Assembly: GCA_015767355.1 (NCBI GenBank)
Contig: JADWMH010000006.1
Coordinates: 18,067 to 23,637 of the forward strand
DNA length: 5,571 nt
Source of the DNA: Gammaproteobacteria bacterium
GTDB lineage: Bacteria > Pseudomonadota > Gammaproteobacteria > Chromatiales > Chromatiaceae
Reading direction: 5' to 3'
A program made the translations under genes and the position numbers. A model generated the notes under the pieces. That model saw only the letters and a program-made list of their open reading frames with translations, was not told the origin of the DNA and did not search any database. Below are positions 1 to 5,571 of this stretch, in pieces; positions within the stretch are counted from its first letter, which is position 1; every line of letters starts with the position of its first letter.

Positions 1-722
1 AGAAGCCGGTGGTTCTGGTCGGCAAGGGCCTCACATTCGATGCCGGTGGAATCTCTCTGAAGCCCCCTGCCAAAATGGACGAGATGAAATATGACATGTG
101 CGGCAGTGCGAGCGTATTCGGCGCATTACAGGTCTGTGCAGAACTGAAACTGCCGTTGAATGTCGTCGGCATCGTTCCATCATCAGAAAATATGCCCGAC
201 GGCGATGCTAACAAGCCGGGAGACATTGTCACCTCCATGGCCGGACTGACCATCGAGGTGCTGAACACCGATGCAGAGGGACGTCTGATCCTGTGCGACG
301 CCCTCACTTATGCAGAGCGATACAATCCTGCCGTGGTGATCGATATTGCAACACTGACAGGGGCATGCATCGTCGCCCTGGGTCATCACACCTCCGGTTT
401 GATGGCAAATAGCCAAAAACTTGCCGATGAGTTGATAGAGGCGGGCAATCAGGCGTATGACAAGGCCTGGCAGTTGCCGCTGGGCGATGAGTATCAAAAG
501 CAGCTGGAGAGCAATTTTGCCGATATCGCCAACATCGGAGGGCCTGCTGCAGGCTCCATCACTGCCGGATGCTTCCTCTCCCGTTTTACCGAAGAGTACA
601 CCTGGGCACACCTTGATATTGCCGGAACTGCATGGCAATCCGGGCATAACAAGGGCGCCACAGGTCGCCCCGTACCACTGCTGCTCAACTATCTGCTGAA
701 CAAGGCGAAACTCTGCCCATGA
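1..722 (+). CDS. pepA: Leucyl aminopeptidase (M17 family, cytosol aminopeptidase), C-terminal part
   Basis: The gene runs in from the left edge: the frame is open from base 3 (Lys-Pro-Val-Val-Leu-Val-Gly) to the TGA at 720-722. The GTG at 9 is an internal Val codon, not a start. About 239 residues are visible of a family near 500, so this is the catalytic C-terminal domain without the N-terminal domain. Counting the Val at 9-11 as residue 1, the two-metal site is complete: K6, D11, D29, D88 and E90, with catalytic K18 and R92 in the family signature NTDAEGRL (264-287). Their spacing matches E. coli PepA K270, D275, K282, D293, D352, E354 and R356. The family is a cytoplasmic hexamer that removes N-terminal residues from peptides. 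In E. coli it also binds DNA at cer sites and at carAB, which cannot be judged here because the N-terminal part is missing. The stop overlaps the holC start (ATGA), so the two are probably translated in a coupled way. Confidence 0.97.
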   Translation, partial: KPVVLVGKGLTFDAGGISLKPPAKMDEMKYDMCGSASVFGALQVCAELKLPLNVVGIVPSSENMPDGDANKPGDIVTSMAGLTIEVLNTDAEGRLILCDALTYAERYNPAVVIDIATLTGACIVALGHHTSGLMANSQKLADELIEAGNQAYDKAWQLPLGDEYQKQLESNFADIANIGGPAAGSITAGCFLSRFTEEYTWAHLDIAGTAWQSGHNKGATGRPVPLLLNYLLNKAKLCP

Positions 723-1144
723 CCCGGATTGACTTCTATATTCTGAATGATAATGCGCGCCATGACCGATTTGTTACCAGCTGCAGAATCACGCAGAAGG
801 CCTGGCATCAAAAGCACCGCATCATGATCCAGACTAACTCCGAGCAGGAGGCCAGACACATGAACCAGCTGCTGTGGACATTCCGTGATCAGAGTTTTAT
901 TCCGCATGAACTGCTGCCCCGGGCCGACCTGAAAACGACCCCGGTGATTATCGGATGGAGCGGCGATGCCGCTGAAGAGTGTGATGTTCTGATCAACATG
1001 GCAACTGGAATCCCCCCCTTTTTCAGCCGTTTCGAACGCCTCGTTGAAATCGTCGACAAGGATCCGGCGCAGAAGCAGGTAAGCCGTGATCACTATCGCT
1101 ATTACCAGGAGCGCGGATACCCCCTGACGAATTACAAATTATAG
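719..1144 (+). CDS. holC: DNA polymerase III chi subunit (HolC)
   Basis: This 141-residue protein has the usual length for chi (147 in E. coli) and the family layout: an N-terminal TRIDFYIL strand, a central LLWTFRDQSFIPH segment (W53, F60), and a C-terminal HYRYYQERGYPL helix. Chi links the clamp loader to single-stranded DNA binding protein (SSB) through its partner psi (HolD). R123, Y126 and R127 line up with E. coli R128, Y131 and K132 in the SSB-contact surface, so SSB binding is probably retained. The W53/SFIPH surface corresponds to the side used by HolD and, in E. coli, by the helicase YoaA. The ATG at 719 overlaps the pepA stop by four bases; a weak AAGG lies at 702-705, rather far upstream, so coupling to pepA translation is likely. 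In E. coli and many relatives valS follows holC; here a hairpin and the convergent tsaB follow instead. Confidence 0.96.
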   Translation: MTRIDFYILNDNARHDRFVTSCRITQKAWHQKHRIMIQTNSEQEARHMNQLLWTFRDQSFIPHELLPRADLKTTPVIIGWSGDAAEECDVLINMATGIPPFFSRFERLVEIVDKDPAQKQVSRDHYRYYQERGYPLTNYKL

Positions 1145-1169
1145 GCATATCCTTCATTGAGAGTATTCA

Positions 1170-1232
1170 CACGAAGAGCACGAAGGACGCGAAGAAAAAC
1201 AAAAAAACTTCGTGATCTTCGTGTGCTTCGTG
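1170..1232. repeat. Long imperfect inverted repeat of 9-base-period CACGAAG units, possible bidirectional terminator
   Basis: The left arm (1170-1194) has CACGAAG at 1170 and 1179 and the variant CGCGAAG at 1188. The right arm (1208-1232) has CTTCGTG at 1208, 1217 and 1226. All units are spaced nine bases apart. Folded on itself, 20 of 25 positions pair by Watson-Crick rules, three more are G-U when read on the plus strand, and two are mismatched (A-G and A-A). The 13-base loop (1195-1207) is almost pure A. The element fills most of the 99-base gap between the convergent holC and tsaB, so it may stop transcription from both sides. No T-run follows the stem directly on either strand, so it is not a classical intrinsic terminator. 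From memory, similar CACGAAG palindromes are scattered between genes in many proteobacteria, so it may be one copy of a dispersed repeat; this is unverified. Confidence 0.8.
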
Positions 1233-1243
1233 GTTGTATCATT

Positions 1244-1939
1244 TCAGGTTTTTTGAAACGCCTTTTTCTTTGCCACGTTGTTTCTCAGATAGAGCGGCAG
1301 CGCTTGTGCGGCTGTCACTGCTGCATCACCTTGTGAGAGTGCATGTGCGGCGATGACGGCGACATCCTGTGCATGGCAGTAGAGATGCGGAATCTGTTGA
1401 TAAATCCATGGTGACAAGCGTTCCGTGAGCGCCTCGGCATAGGCGTCCCAACCGCTTCCGGCGCCAACCCAACGCCCATGCTGTGGTTGACTCACCTGCC
1501 CGGGAGCACACACCGTCTCCTCGCCCTGCAACTGCATCACCCCATCAGCATCGGCTGAACAGAGCGCCCAGTAGACTTCATTCATACGCGCATCAAAGGC
1601 TGCAGCAACCTGCTGATGAGCGGAGGTCCGGTGGACACCCTGCGCCAGCGCCTGCAGTGAGGAGACTGGAATGACCGGGATATCAAGTCCGAAGCTGATC
1701 CCCTGGGTCACGGCAGCGGCAATGCGCACGCCGGTAAAGGAGCCCGGCCCGCGCCCGAAGGCGATGGCGTCCAGCTGCGGCTTGCCGACGCCGCTTTGCG
1801 ACAGCAGGGTGTCAATCATCGGCAGCAGCAATTCGCTATGGCCGCGCGGCTGCTCGCGATAGGTTTCGATGACCTCGCCATCGATCCAGATCGCCGCGGA
1901 GCAGGCGGCTTCAGAGGTTTCAATCGCCAGCAGATTCAT
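1244..1939 (-). CDS. tsaB: tRNA t6A biosynthesis protein TsaB
   Basis: TsaB (formerly YeaZ) is the non-catalytic scaffold that pairs with TsaD and TsaE to transfer threonylcarbamoyl onto A37 of tRNAs reading ANN codons, in the cytoplasm. The 231-residue product matches the usual family length. It shows the ASKHA-fold start MNLLAIETSEAACSAA (residues 1-16), HSELLLPMI (34-42), the signature GPGSFTGVRIA (64-74), AAFDARMNEVYWA (113-125), and a late PLYLRNNVA (215-223). I chose the ATG at 1939 because family members begin directly at the first strand. The frame also offers a TTG at 1951 that would add four residues (MDAP). A weak GGA precedes the ATG by seven bases. The gene starts inside the last codons of yoaA (20-base overlap), so it is probably translated from the same message and coupled to it. 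The yoaA-tsaB order is also found in E. coli. Confidence 0.96.
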   Translation of the reverse strand: MNLLAIETSEAACSAAIWIDGEVIETYREQPRGHSELLLPMIDTLLSQSGVGKPQLDAIAFGRGPGSFTGVRIAAAVTQGISFGLDIPVIPVSSLQALAQGVHRTSAHQQVAAAFDARMNEVYWALCSADADGVMQLQGEETVCAPGQVSQPQHGRWVGAGSGWDAYAEALTERLSPWIYQQIPHLYCHAQDVAVIAAHALSQGDAAVTAAQALPLYLRNNVAKKKAFQKT

Positions 1940-3854
1940 GGGTGCGTCCAATAAAGTCGGTAACCTCGCTCAACTCCCTGCTGCGGGAGAAGGGAGGCAT
2001 GGCATCAATAAAAACTTTTCCGTAGGGTTTAGTCAGCAGCCGCATGTCGCAAATCATCAGCACACCGGTGTCACTCTCGCCGCGAATCAGCCTTCCCGCA
2101 CCCTGCTTCAGGGCTATCACAGCCTGGGGCACCTGGTGTTCCATAAAAGGGTTGCGCCCCTGCTTTTTGAGTGCATCCAGCCGCGCCTGCAGCAACGGAT
2201 CTCCGGGGGCGGCAAAGGGAAGCTTGTCGATGATCACAACCGACAACGCCGCACCCTGCACGTCGACACCCTCCCAGAAGCTGCCTGTTCCCAGCAATAC
2301 CGCATCGCCCGCCTCGCGAAACTCTTCAAGCAACTCATTCTTCGGCTTGCTCCCCTGGATCAGCAATGGATAGTCCAGCTGCTCTTTGAGTAAATCAGCC
2401 GCTTCATTGAGTGCACGATAACTGGTAAAAAGCAGAAAAGTGCGTCCACCGCTGGCCTGGATGACCGGCAGCGCTGCGTCCACGACACGCTTCACAAATT
2501 CCCGTTCGCGTGGTTCGACCAATCCCTTGGGGACATACCACATCGCCTGCTGCTGAAAATCGAACGGGCTGTCCCACTTTTCAGTGCGGCTGTCGTCATC
2601 CAGACCGAGCTGGCGCATGAAATGGCTAAAATCGTCACCAACCGCCAGGGTTGCAGAGGTGAAAATCCAGGCCGGAGCATGATCATGCATCTGCTCCTGA
2701 AAAGCGTCGGCAATCTGCAATGGAGTCTGTGAGAGTCTGTAACCGAGACGTGTGATCTCGAACCAGCGGATGCTGTCGTCGCCATCCTCCTGGTTGACAA
2801 TGCGCTTCAGCACTCCCGCCAGCTCTTTTGCTCTCGAGAGGCAGCTGTCCAGCGCCTTGTCACTCCTCTCGACGAGTTTCAAAGCGTCAATCAGCTCTTT
2901 CAGCTTTGCCTGTGTCCGATCCAGGGCCGGCAGAAGTTTCTCATCCTGCAGCAGTTCACCCCAGGCGCCGCGTCGTTCATCCATACCAAACAGCAGGCGA
3001 AAGTCACGGCTGCTTTTGTCGACGGCGTCAGCACAATCAATGAGTCCGGCCTGCTTCATCTTGATCTGCCGGTAGGCGATGCGCATATCACGCGTCAATT
3101 CATGCAGCTGGCGGTCACTGAAGCTGATGCCAAAGAAGTGGTTGGCGATCTCCGGCAGCTGGTGCGCTTCATCGATAATGAAAGCATCCGCCATCGGCAG
3201 AAGCTCACCAAACCCCTCCTGCTTCAATGCGAAATCGGCACACAGCAAATAGTGGTTAATGACGACAAGGTCAGCCTCCTGAGCATTGCGCCGCGCCTCG
3301 AACAGATAACAGCTGTCAAAATCAGGGCAATCCTGACCAAGACAGTTGTCGATCGTCGAGGTCACCAGCGGCCATACTGCTGAAGCTTCCGCAATGCCGC
3401 TCAACTCGGCAATATCACCATGCTGCGTTTGTCCTGCCCATCTACGCACCTCCTCAAGCATCGAGGCCATTGCCGGTGAGGCTGCGCGGCGATCAAAGGT
3501 GGCGCTGTCCATGCGCTGCAGGCAGAGATAGTTTGCCCTGCCCTTCAGCAATGCCGTTTTCAGCGGCTTGCCGGCCAGCTCCCTGATACCGGGGAGATCA
3601 CGCTTGTAGAGCTGATCCTGCAGATTTTTGGTGCCGGTGGAGATCACCACCTTGCGCCCCGAAAGCAGCGCCGGAATCAGGTAAGCAAAGGTCTTGCCAG
3701 TTCCCGTGCCTGCTTCACACACGAGCACACCGCCCTCTTCCAGGGTCTCGCTGACAGCCTCGGACATTTCGAGCTGCTGCGGACGAAAACGAAAGCCATC
3801 GATGGCTTGCTCAAGAACACCACCCTGTTTGAGCAGCTGTGTTACGCGGGACAT
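1920..3854 (-). CDS. yoaA: ATP-dependent iron-sulfur DNA helicase YoaA (DinG/XPD family, superfamily 2)
   Basis: This 644-residue protein is close in length to E. coli YoaA (636) and resembles it along its whole length. Motifs in order: Walker A AGTGTGKT (48-55); four cysteines C111, C171, C176 and C182, the pattern that holds a 4Fe-4S cluster in XPD-like helicases; the DEAH box (228-231); TSATL (399-403); GTGSFWEGVD (522-531); and QGAGRLIR (584-591). The family unwinds DNA 5' to 3' using ATP. In E. coli YoaA acts on blocked or damaged replication forks, tolerates AZT, and works in complex with HolC. The C-terminal Arg-Ser at 624-625 aligns with E. coli R619-T620, which I recall as needed for HolC binding. 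DinG is the main alternative name; the close match to YoaA and the adjacent tsaB favour YoaA. The ATG at 3854 has no clear Shine-Dalgarno sequence and lies eight bases after a perfect inverted repeat. Confidence 0.95.
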   Translation of the reverse strand: MSRVTQLLKQGGVLEQAIDGFRFRPQQLEMSEAVSETLEEGGVLVCEAGTGTGKTFAYLIPALLSGRKVVISTGTKNLQDQLYKRDLPGIRELAGKPLKTALLKGRANYLCLQRMDSATFDRRAASPAMASMLEEVRRWAGQTQHGDIAELSGIAEASAVWPLVTSTIDNCLGQDCPDFDSCYLFEARRNAQEADLVVINHYLLCADFALKQEGFGELLPMADAFIIDEAHQLPEIANHFFGISFSDRQLHELTRDMRIAYRQIKMKQAGLIDCADAVDKSSRDFRLLFGMDERRGAWGELLQDEKLLPALDRTQAKLKELIDALKLVERSDKALDSCLSRAKELAGVLKRIVNQEDGDDSIRWFEITRLGYRLSQTPLQIADAFQEQMHDHAPAWIFTSATLAVGDDFSHFMRQLGLDDDSRTEKWDSPFDFQQQAMWYVPKGLVEPREREFVKRVVDAALPVIQASGGRTFLLFTSYRALNEAADLLKEQLDYPLLIQGSKPKNELLEEFREAGDAVLLGTGSFWEGVDVQGAALSVVIIDKLPFAAPGDPLLQARLDALKKQGRNPFMEHQVPQAVIALKQGAGRLIRGESDTGVLMICDMRLLTKPYGKVFIDAMPPFSRSRELSEVTDFIGRTHESAGD

Positions 3855-3862
3855 TGGCGATT

Positions 3863-3896
3863 AGGGATGAGGCAGAAATTAAAGTGCCTCATCCCT
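3863..3896. repeat. Perfect 12-bp inverted repeat between the 99-residue gene and yoaA
   Basis: The arms at 3863-3874 (AGGGATGAGGCA) and 3885-3896 (TGCCTCATCCCT) are exact reverse complements around a 10-base AT-rich loop (3875-3884). On the minus-strand message the first arm contains the last codons and the TGA stop of the 99-residue gene, and the second arm ends eight bases before the yoaA ATG. There is no T-run after the stem, so it is not a standard intrinsic terminator. It could instead set the ratio of the two products, act as an mRNA processing or stability site, or hold the yoaA start region in a translation-dependent structure. No function is demonstrated by sequence alone. Confidence 0.8.
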
Positions 3897-4188
3897 TACC
3901 TTTTGCCGGTGGTTCCCAATAACCCATGGCATTGCCTGCCGGCGGTGGAGTCGCCGGCTGCATTTTCTTATCCGTATCATCCATGACATGCTGTGTAAAG
4001 CCACTCAGCTCCTGCAAAAAAGCATCTTTGTAGGCACGTTCAAACTGTTGACTGCCCAACAGATAGCCTGTCACTGCACTGAGATACTGCAGCAGCAATC
4101 CAACATCCTCAGCCGCTTCAGCATCATGCTGAATCACTGCCTGTTGCACATCCTCAAAGAGTTGTGGTGAGAGTTTGATCTCGCTCAT
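3889..4188 (-). CDS. Uncharacterised 99-residue protein with Pro/Gly-rich tail
   Basis: I do not recognise the family. The product is soluble-looking, with no signal peptide or membrane span. Residues 1-70 look like an amphipathic helical domain rich in Gln, Glu, Asp and Leu, including VGLLLQYLSAVTGYLLG (29-45). Residues 76-99 are a flexible-looking tail (QPATPPPAGNAMGYWEPP followed by AKGKG). The ATG at 4188 is preceded by AGGA ten bases upstream (4199-4202), a plausible though slightly distant ribosome binding site. It is 55 bases downstream of the receiver-like gene and 34 bases upstream of yoaA on the same strand, so it is probably in the same operon. The antisense frames here lack comparable composition and ribosome binding sites. 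That it is a real gene is well supported by strand, spacing and the start signal; its role is unknown. Confidence 0.8.
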   Translation of the reverse strand: MSEIKLSPQLFEDVQQAVIQHDAEAAEDVGLLLQYLSAVTGYLLGSQQFERAYKDAFLQELSGFTQHVMDDTDKKMQPATPPPAGNAMGYWEPPAKGKG

Positions 4189-4221
4189 GATTAAATCATC
4201 CTGGAAAAATAGTAGCGGACA

Positions 4222-4237
4222 AGTTTACCCGTAAACT
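4222..4237. promoter_or_regulatory. Short dyad AGTTTAC-CC-GTAAACT, possible operator or weak hairpin
   Basis: Two exact 7-base reverse-complement half-sites flank a CC spacer in the 55-base gap between the receiver-like gene and the 99-residue gene. The compact, AT-rich dyad looks more like a protein binding site than a terminator: as a hairpin it could form only six pairs with a 4-base loop and has no adjacent T-run. Sites of this length arise by chance fairly often, so this is a weak call. Confidence 0.3.
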
Positions 4238-4243
4238 GCCGGA

Positions 4244-4648
4244 TCAGGTAGCTTGAGAGTCAGAAGTAACGACTGATTGGAGTGCATCTTGCAACTCCTG
4301 CTCCTGCACCGGAAAGGCCAGGGTTGCATAGAGGGGAAAGCGTTGCTGGAACAGCGCCAGCTTATGCACTGTCTCTCCATCATAGAAGGCGATCACTCTT
4401 GTCTCTCCATATTTTTGCAGGATTGCCATCAATGTCTCCAGATTCGAGGTGCGATCCCTGAACTGGCTCTGAAAATTATATTCAGCAACGATGACATCCG
4501 GGACCTCCTTTTTCAGCAGTGAGTGCGCCTTGCGTATCGAATTCACCACCTGGACTGAGAAACCAAGAGAGTGGTAGAGAGGCAGGAAATTAGGATAGCC
4601 GCCCATCTCGTAAATTGCCAGTAGTTTCAATTCGCCAGATGCTGTCAT
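4244..4648 (-). CDS. Receiver-like (CheY-fold) protein lacking canonical phosphorylation residues
   Basis: The 134 residues follow the alternating strand/helix order of a response-regulator receiver: strands LLAIYE (9-14), FSVQVV (30-35), DVIVAEY (51-57), TRVIAFYD (83-90) and YATLAFPV (107-114), with helices between and a last helix from 115 to 126. The key residues are changed. The paired acidic residues after strand 1 are reduced to E14. The phospho-acceptor Asp after strand 3 is E56. The Thr/Ser after strand 4 is Ala/Phe. The Lys of the usual K-P pair is F112 before P113. It has no DNA-binding or output domain. This points to a phosphorylation-independent pseudo-receiver, perhaps a protein-interaction module. 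The ATG at 4648 overlaps the upstream stop by four bases (ATGA) and has no own ribosome binding site, so its translation is probably coupled to the gene before it. The fold is inferred from pattern, not from a search. Confidence 0.82.
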   Translation of the reverse strand: MTASGELKLLAIYEMGGYPNFLPLYHSLGFSVQVVNSIRKAHSLLKKEVPDVIVAEYNFQSQFRDRTSNLETLMAILQKYGETRVIAFYDGETVHKLALFQQRFPLYATLAFPVQEQELQDALQSVVTSDSQAT

Positions 4649-5571
4649 AGATAATTCTGTTCAACAATGTGTACAATTTGAGCCGTACAATCACCATCTT
4701 CCCGCCGGTAACAATCACACAACTGCAGAGCGACTTTCTGCCAATGCTGCTCTCCCTGTAGCGCCAGTTGCAACAACTCATCACTGCCGCCACTGCCGAC
4801 CCATCTTTCGTAGGCCCCCTGCAGAGCGGGAAATATCTTTTTGCGCATGCCGGTGAGGCTGCCGATAAAGAGATGAATTGAGTCATTGCGCGCGTTGTTC
4901 AGCAGATACGGCAGAGTCGTGGCACAGTCGGCAAGATGATCGCGCACCGCCCGCGCCATTAATTCAGCTGGAGTATGAGAAAACTCCATCAGCATCCGGT
5001 TCCAGTCATCTCCAACAATCTCTCCCGCCAGGTATTCACCCAGCTCATGCTGTCGTACTGTTTCCAACTCCCTGTCAGCCATGAGTGATAACGCAGCTTC
5101 GACATCGCCCTGCATGTCATAGCAGGCATAGGCTTTGGCCAAAGCATTCTTCGCCGAGCTCCAGCGCCATATCTCGTAGCGCTCCCACAACTGGCGGCGC
5201 AACGCCTCCCGGCGCAGGTAGATGCTGTTTTCACGTGTCATCGCTGCCGGCGCACTGAGACCACGCGCCAGCTCCCTGCCGCTGACACGCAGTGTCAGGC
5301 CATCAGGTTGCCGCTCTTCACTCTCCAGTTCGGCCAGATAGAAATGGGCCATGGCGCAGCCTTCAAGCCCGGCGCTGTATACCAGACCATGCGGCCGCAG
5401 CAGCTCATTAACCATCTCATCCGCAAATGGATCCAGGGTTCCCCCGGAAACTGCCAATGGCAGAAAGTCAGCATCTTCCAGCTCAAGCCAGCTGTTTTCA
5501 CGTTCGGCCAACCAGTCGCCGAGAGCCTCTTTCGGCAGCAGCTCATTGAACTCAAGGCACTGCTCCCAGCG
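4645..5571 (-). CDS. Uncharacterised protein, 5'-truncated by the window edge (308 residues visible)
   Basis: The frame stays open from the right edge (first complete codon 5569-5571, Arg) to the TGA at 4645-4647, so the true start lies outside the window. The TTG at 5511 is probably an internal Leu, since coding-like sequence (WEQCLEFNELLPKEAL) continues upstream of it. The visible part is soluble, largely helical and rich in Leu, Ala, Glu and Arg, with no membrane span. Notable stretches are YLRREALRRQLWERYEIWRW (118-137), RQHELGEYLAGE (173-184), and a Cys-bearing C-terminus (C285, C287, C295). Its regular helices and the ACYDMQGDVEAALSL segment suggest a helical-repeat or scaffold protein, but no enzyme motif is clear. 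I cannot name the family with confidence; from memory it recalls conserved proteins labelled Sfum_1244 family, unverified. The stop overlaps the start of the receiver-like gene (ATGA), so the two are likely made together and may interact. Confidence 0.83.
   Translation of the reverse strand, partial: RWEQCLEFNELLPKEALGDWLAERENSWLELEDADFLPLAVSGGTLDPFADEMVNELLRPHGLVYSAGLEGCAMAHFYLAELESEERQPDGLTLRVSGRELARGLSAPAAMTRENSIYLRREALRRQLWERYEIWRWSSAKNALAKAYACYDMQGDVEAALSLMADRELETVRQHELGEYLAGEIVGDDWNRMLMEFSHTPAELMARAVRDHLADCATTLPYLLNNARNDSIHLFIGSLTGMRKKIFPALQGAYERWVGSGGSDELLQLALQGEQHWQKVALQLCDCYRREDGDCTAQIVHIVEQNYL

Noticed and set aside
183..647. 154-codon open frame on the minus strand opposite pepA
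   Set aside because: It lies wholly opposite the conserved aminopeptidase catalytic domain, has no recognisable motif, and is explained as a shadow of the real coding frame.
689..1093. 134-codon minus-strand frame opposite holC
   Set aside because: It is antisense to a clear chi subunit and resembles no known protein.
1242..1258. Small TTTCA/TGAAA hairpin with a T-run at the tsaB end, as an intrinsic terminator of holC
   Set aside because: It has only five AT-rich pairs, and the T-run is in the loop rather than after the stem.
1869..2393. 174-codon plus-strand frame opposite the end of yoaA and the start of tsaB
   Set aside because: It spans two confidently identified genes on the other strand and carries no domain signal, so it is a shadow.
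3102..3383. 93-codon plus-strand frame inside yoaA
   Set aside because: It is opposite the iron-sulfur and DEAH region of the helicase, where codon constraint keeps antisense frames open by chance.
4189..4236. Possible minus-strand promoter before the 99-residue gene (TTTACG and TATTTT, 18 bases apart)
   Set aside because: Each box matches the sigma-70 consensus at only four of six positions, and the implied start would fall almost on the ribosome binding site.
1..5571. Defence island, CRISPR array, prophage or insertion sequence
   Set aside because: I found no repeat-spacer pattern, transposase or phage-type gene, or terminal repeats; most of the window is housekeeping genes.

Overview
The window looks like a chromosomal core region of a gammaproteobacterium outside the Enterobacterales, perhaps Chromatiales-like or a related sulfur-oxidiser lineage. 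The reasons are the pepA-holC pair, the yoaA-tsaB pair known from E. coli, protein sequences close to but distinct from the enterobacterial ones, and an accompanying block of uncharacterised genes. The lineage is inferred from protein resemblance and layout only. I see no transposase, integrase, phage gene, tRNA, rRNA or CRISPR array.

Layout. The left end (1-1144) is on the plus strand: the C-terminal half of leucyl aminopeptidase (pepA, cut by the window edge), joined by an ATGA overlap to holC, the chi subunit of the DNA polymerase III clamp-loader complex. A 99-base convergent gap (1145-1243) holds a long imperfect hairpin whose two arms are each built of three units with a 9-base period. 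From 1244 to the right edge everything is on the minus strand. Read in the direction of transcription it is: a 5'-truncated uncharacterised protein (308 residues visible), a receiver-like protein without the usual phosphorylation residues (joined by an ATGA overlap), a 99-residue protein of unknown function, the iron-sulfur helicase yoaA, and tsaB, which overlaps the end of yoaA by 20 bases. A perfect 12-bp inverted repeat lies between the 99-residue gene and yoaA.

How the genes may work together. TsaB belongs to the machinery that makes the t6A modification of tRNA. YoaA is a DinG/XPD-type helicase that in E. coli forms a complex with HolC as an alternative to the HolC-HolD clamp-loader interaction. 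Both partners are encoded here about 0.8 kb apart in convergent operons, and residues linked to the interaction appear conserved. The three genes upstream of yoaA have no function I can assign. Their shared strand, tight spacing and the single helicase downstream make them candidates for a DNA-repair or signalling accessory block, but that is inference.

The best leads for follow-up are the unknown three-gene block leading into yoaA, the degenerate receiver with Glu at the phospho-acceptor position, and the two hairpins.
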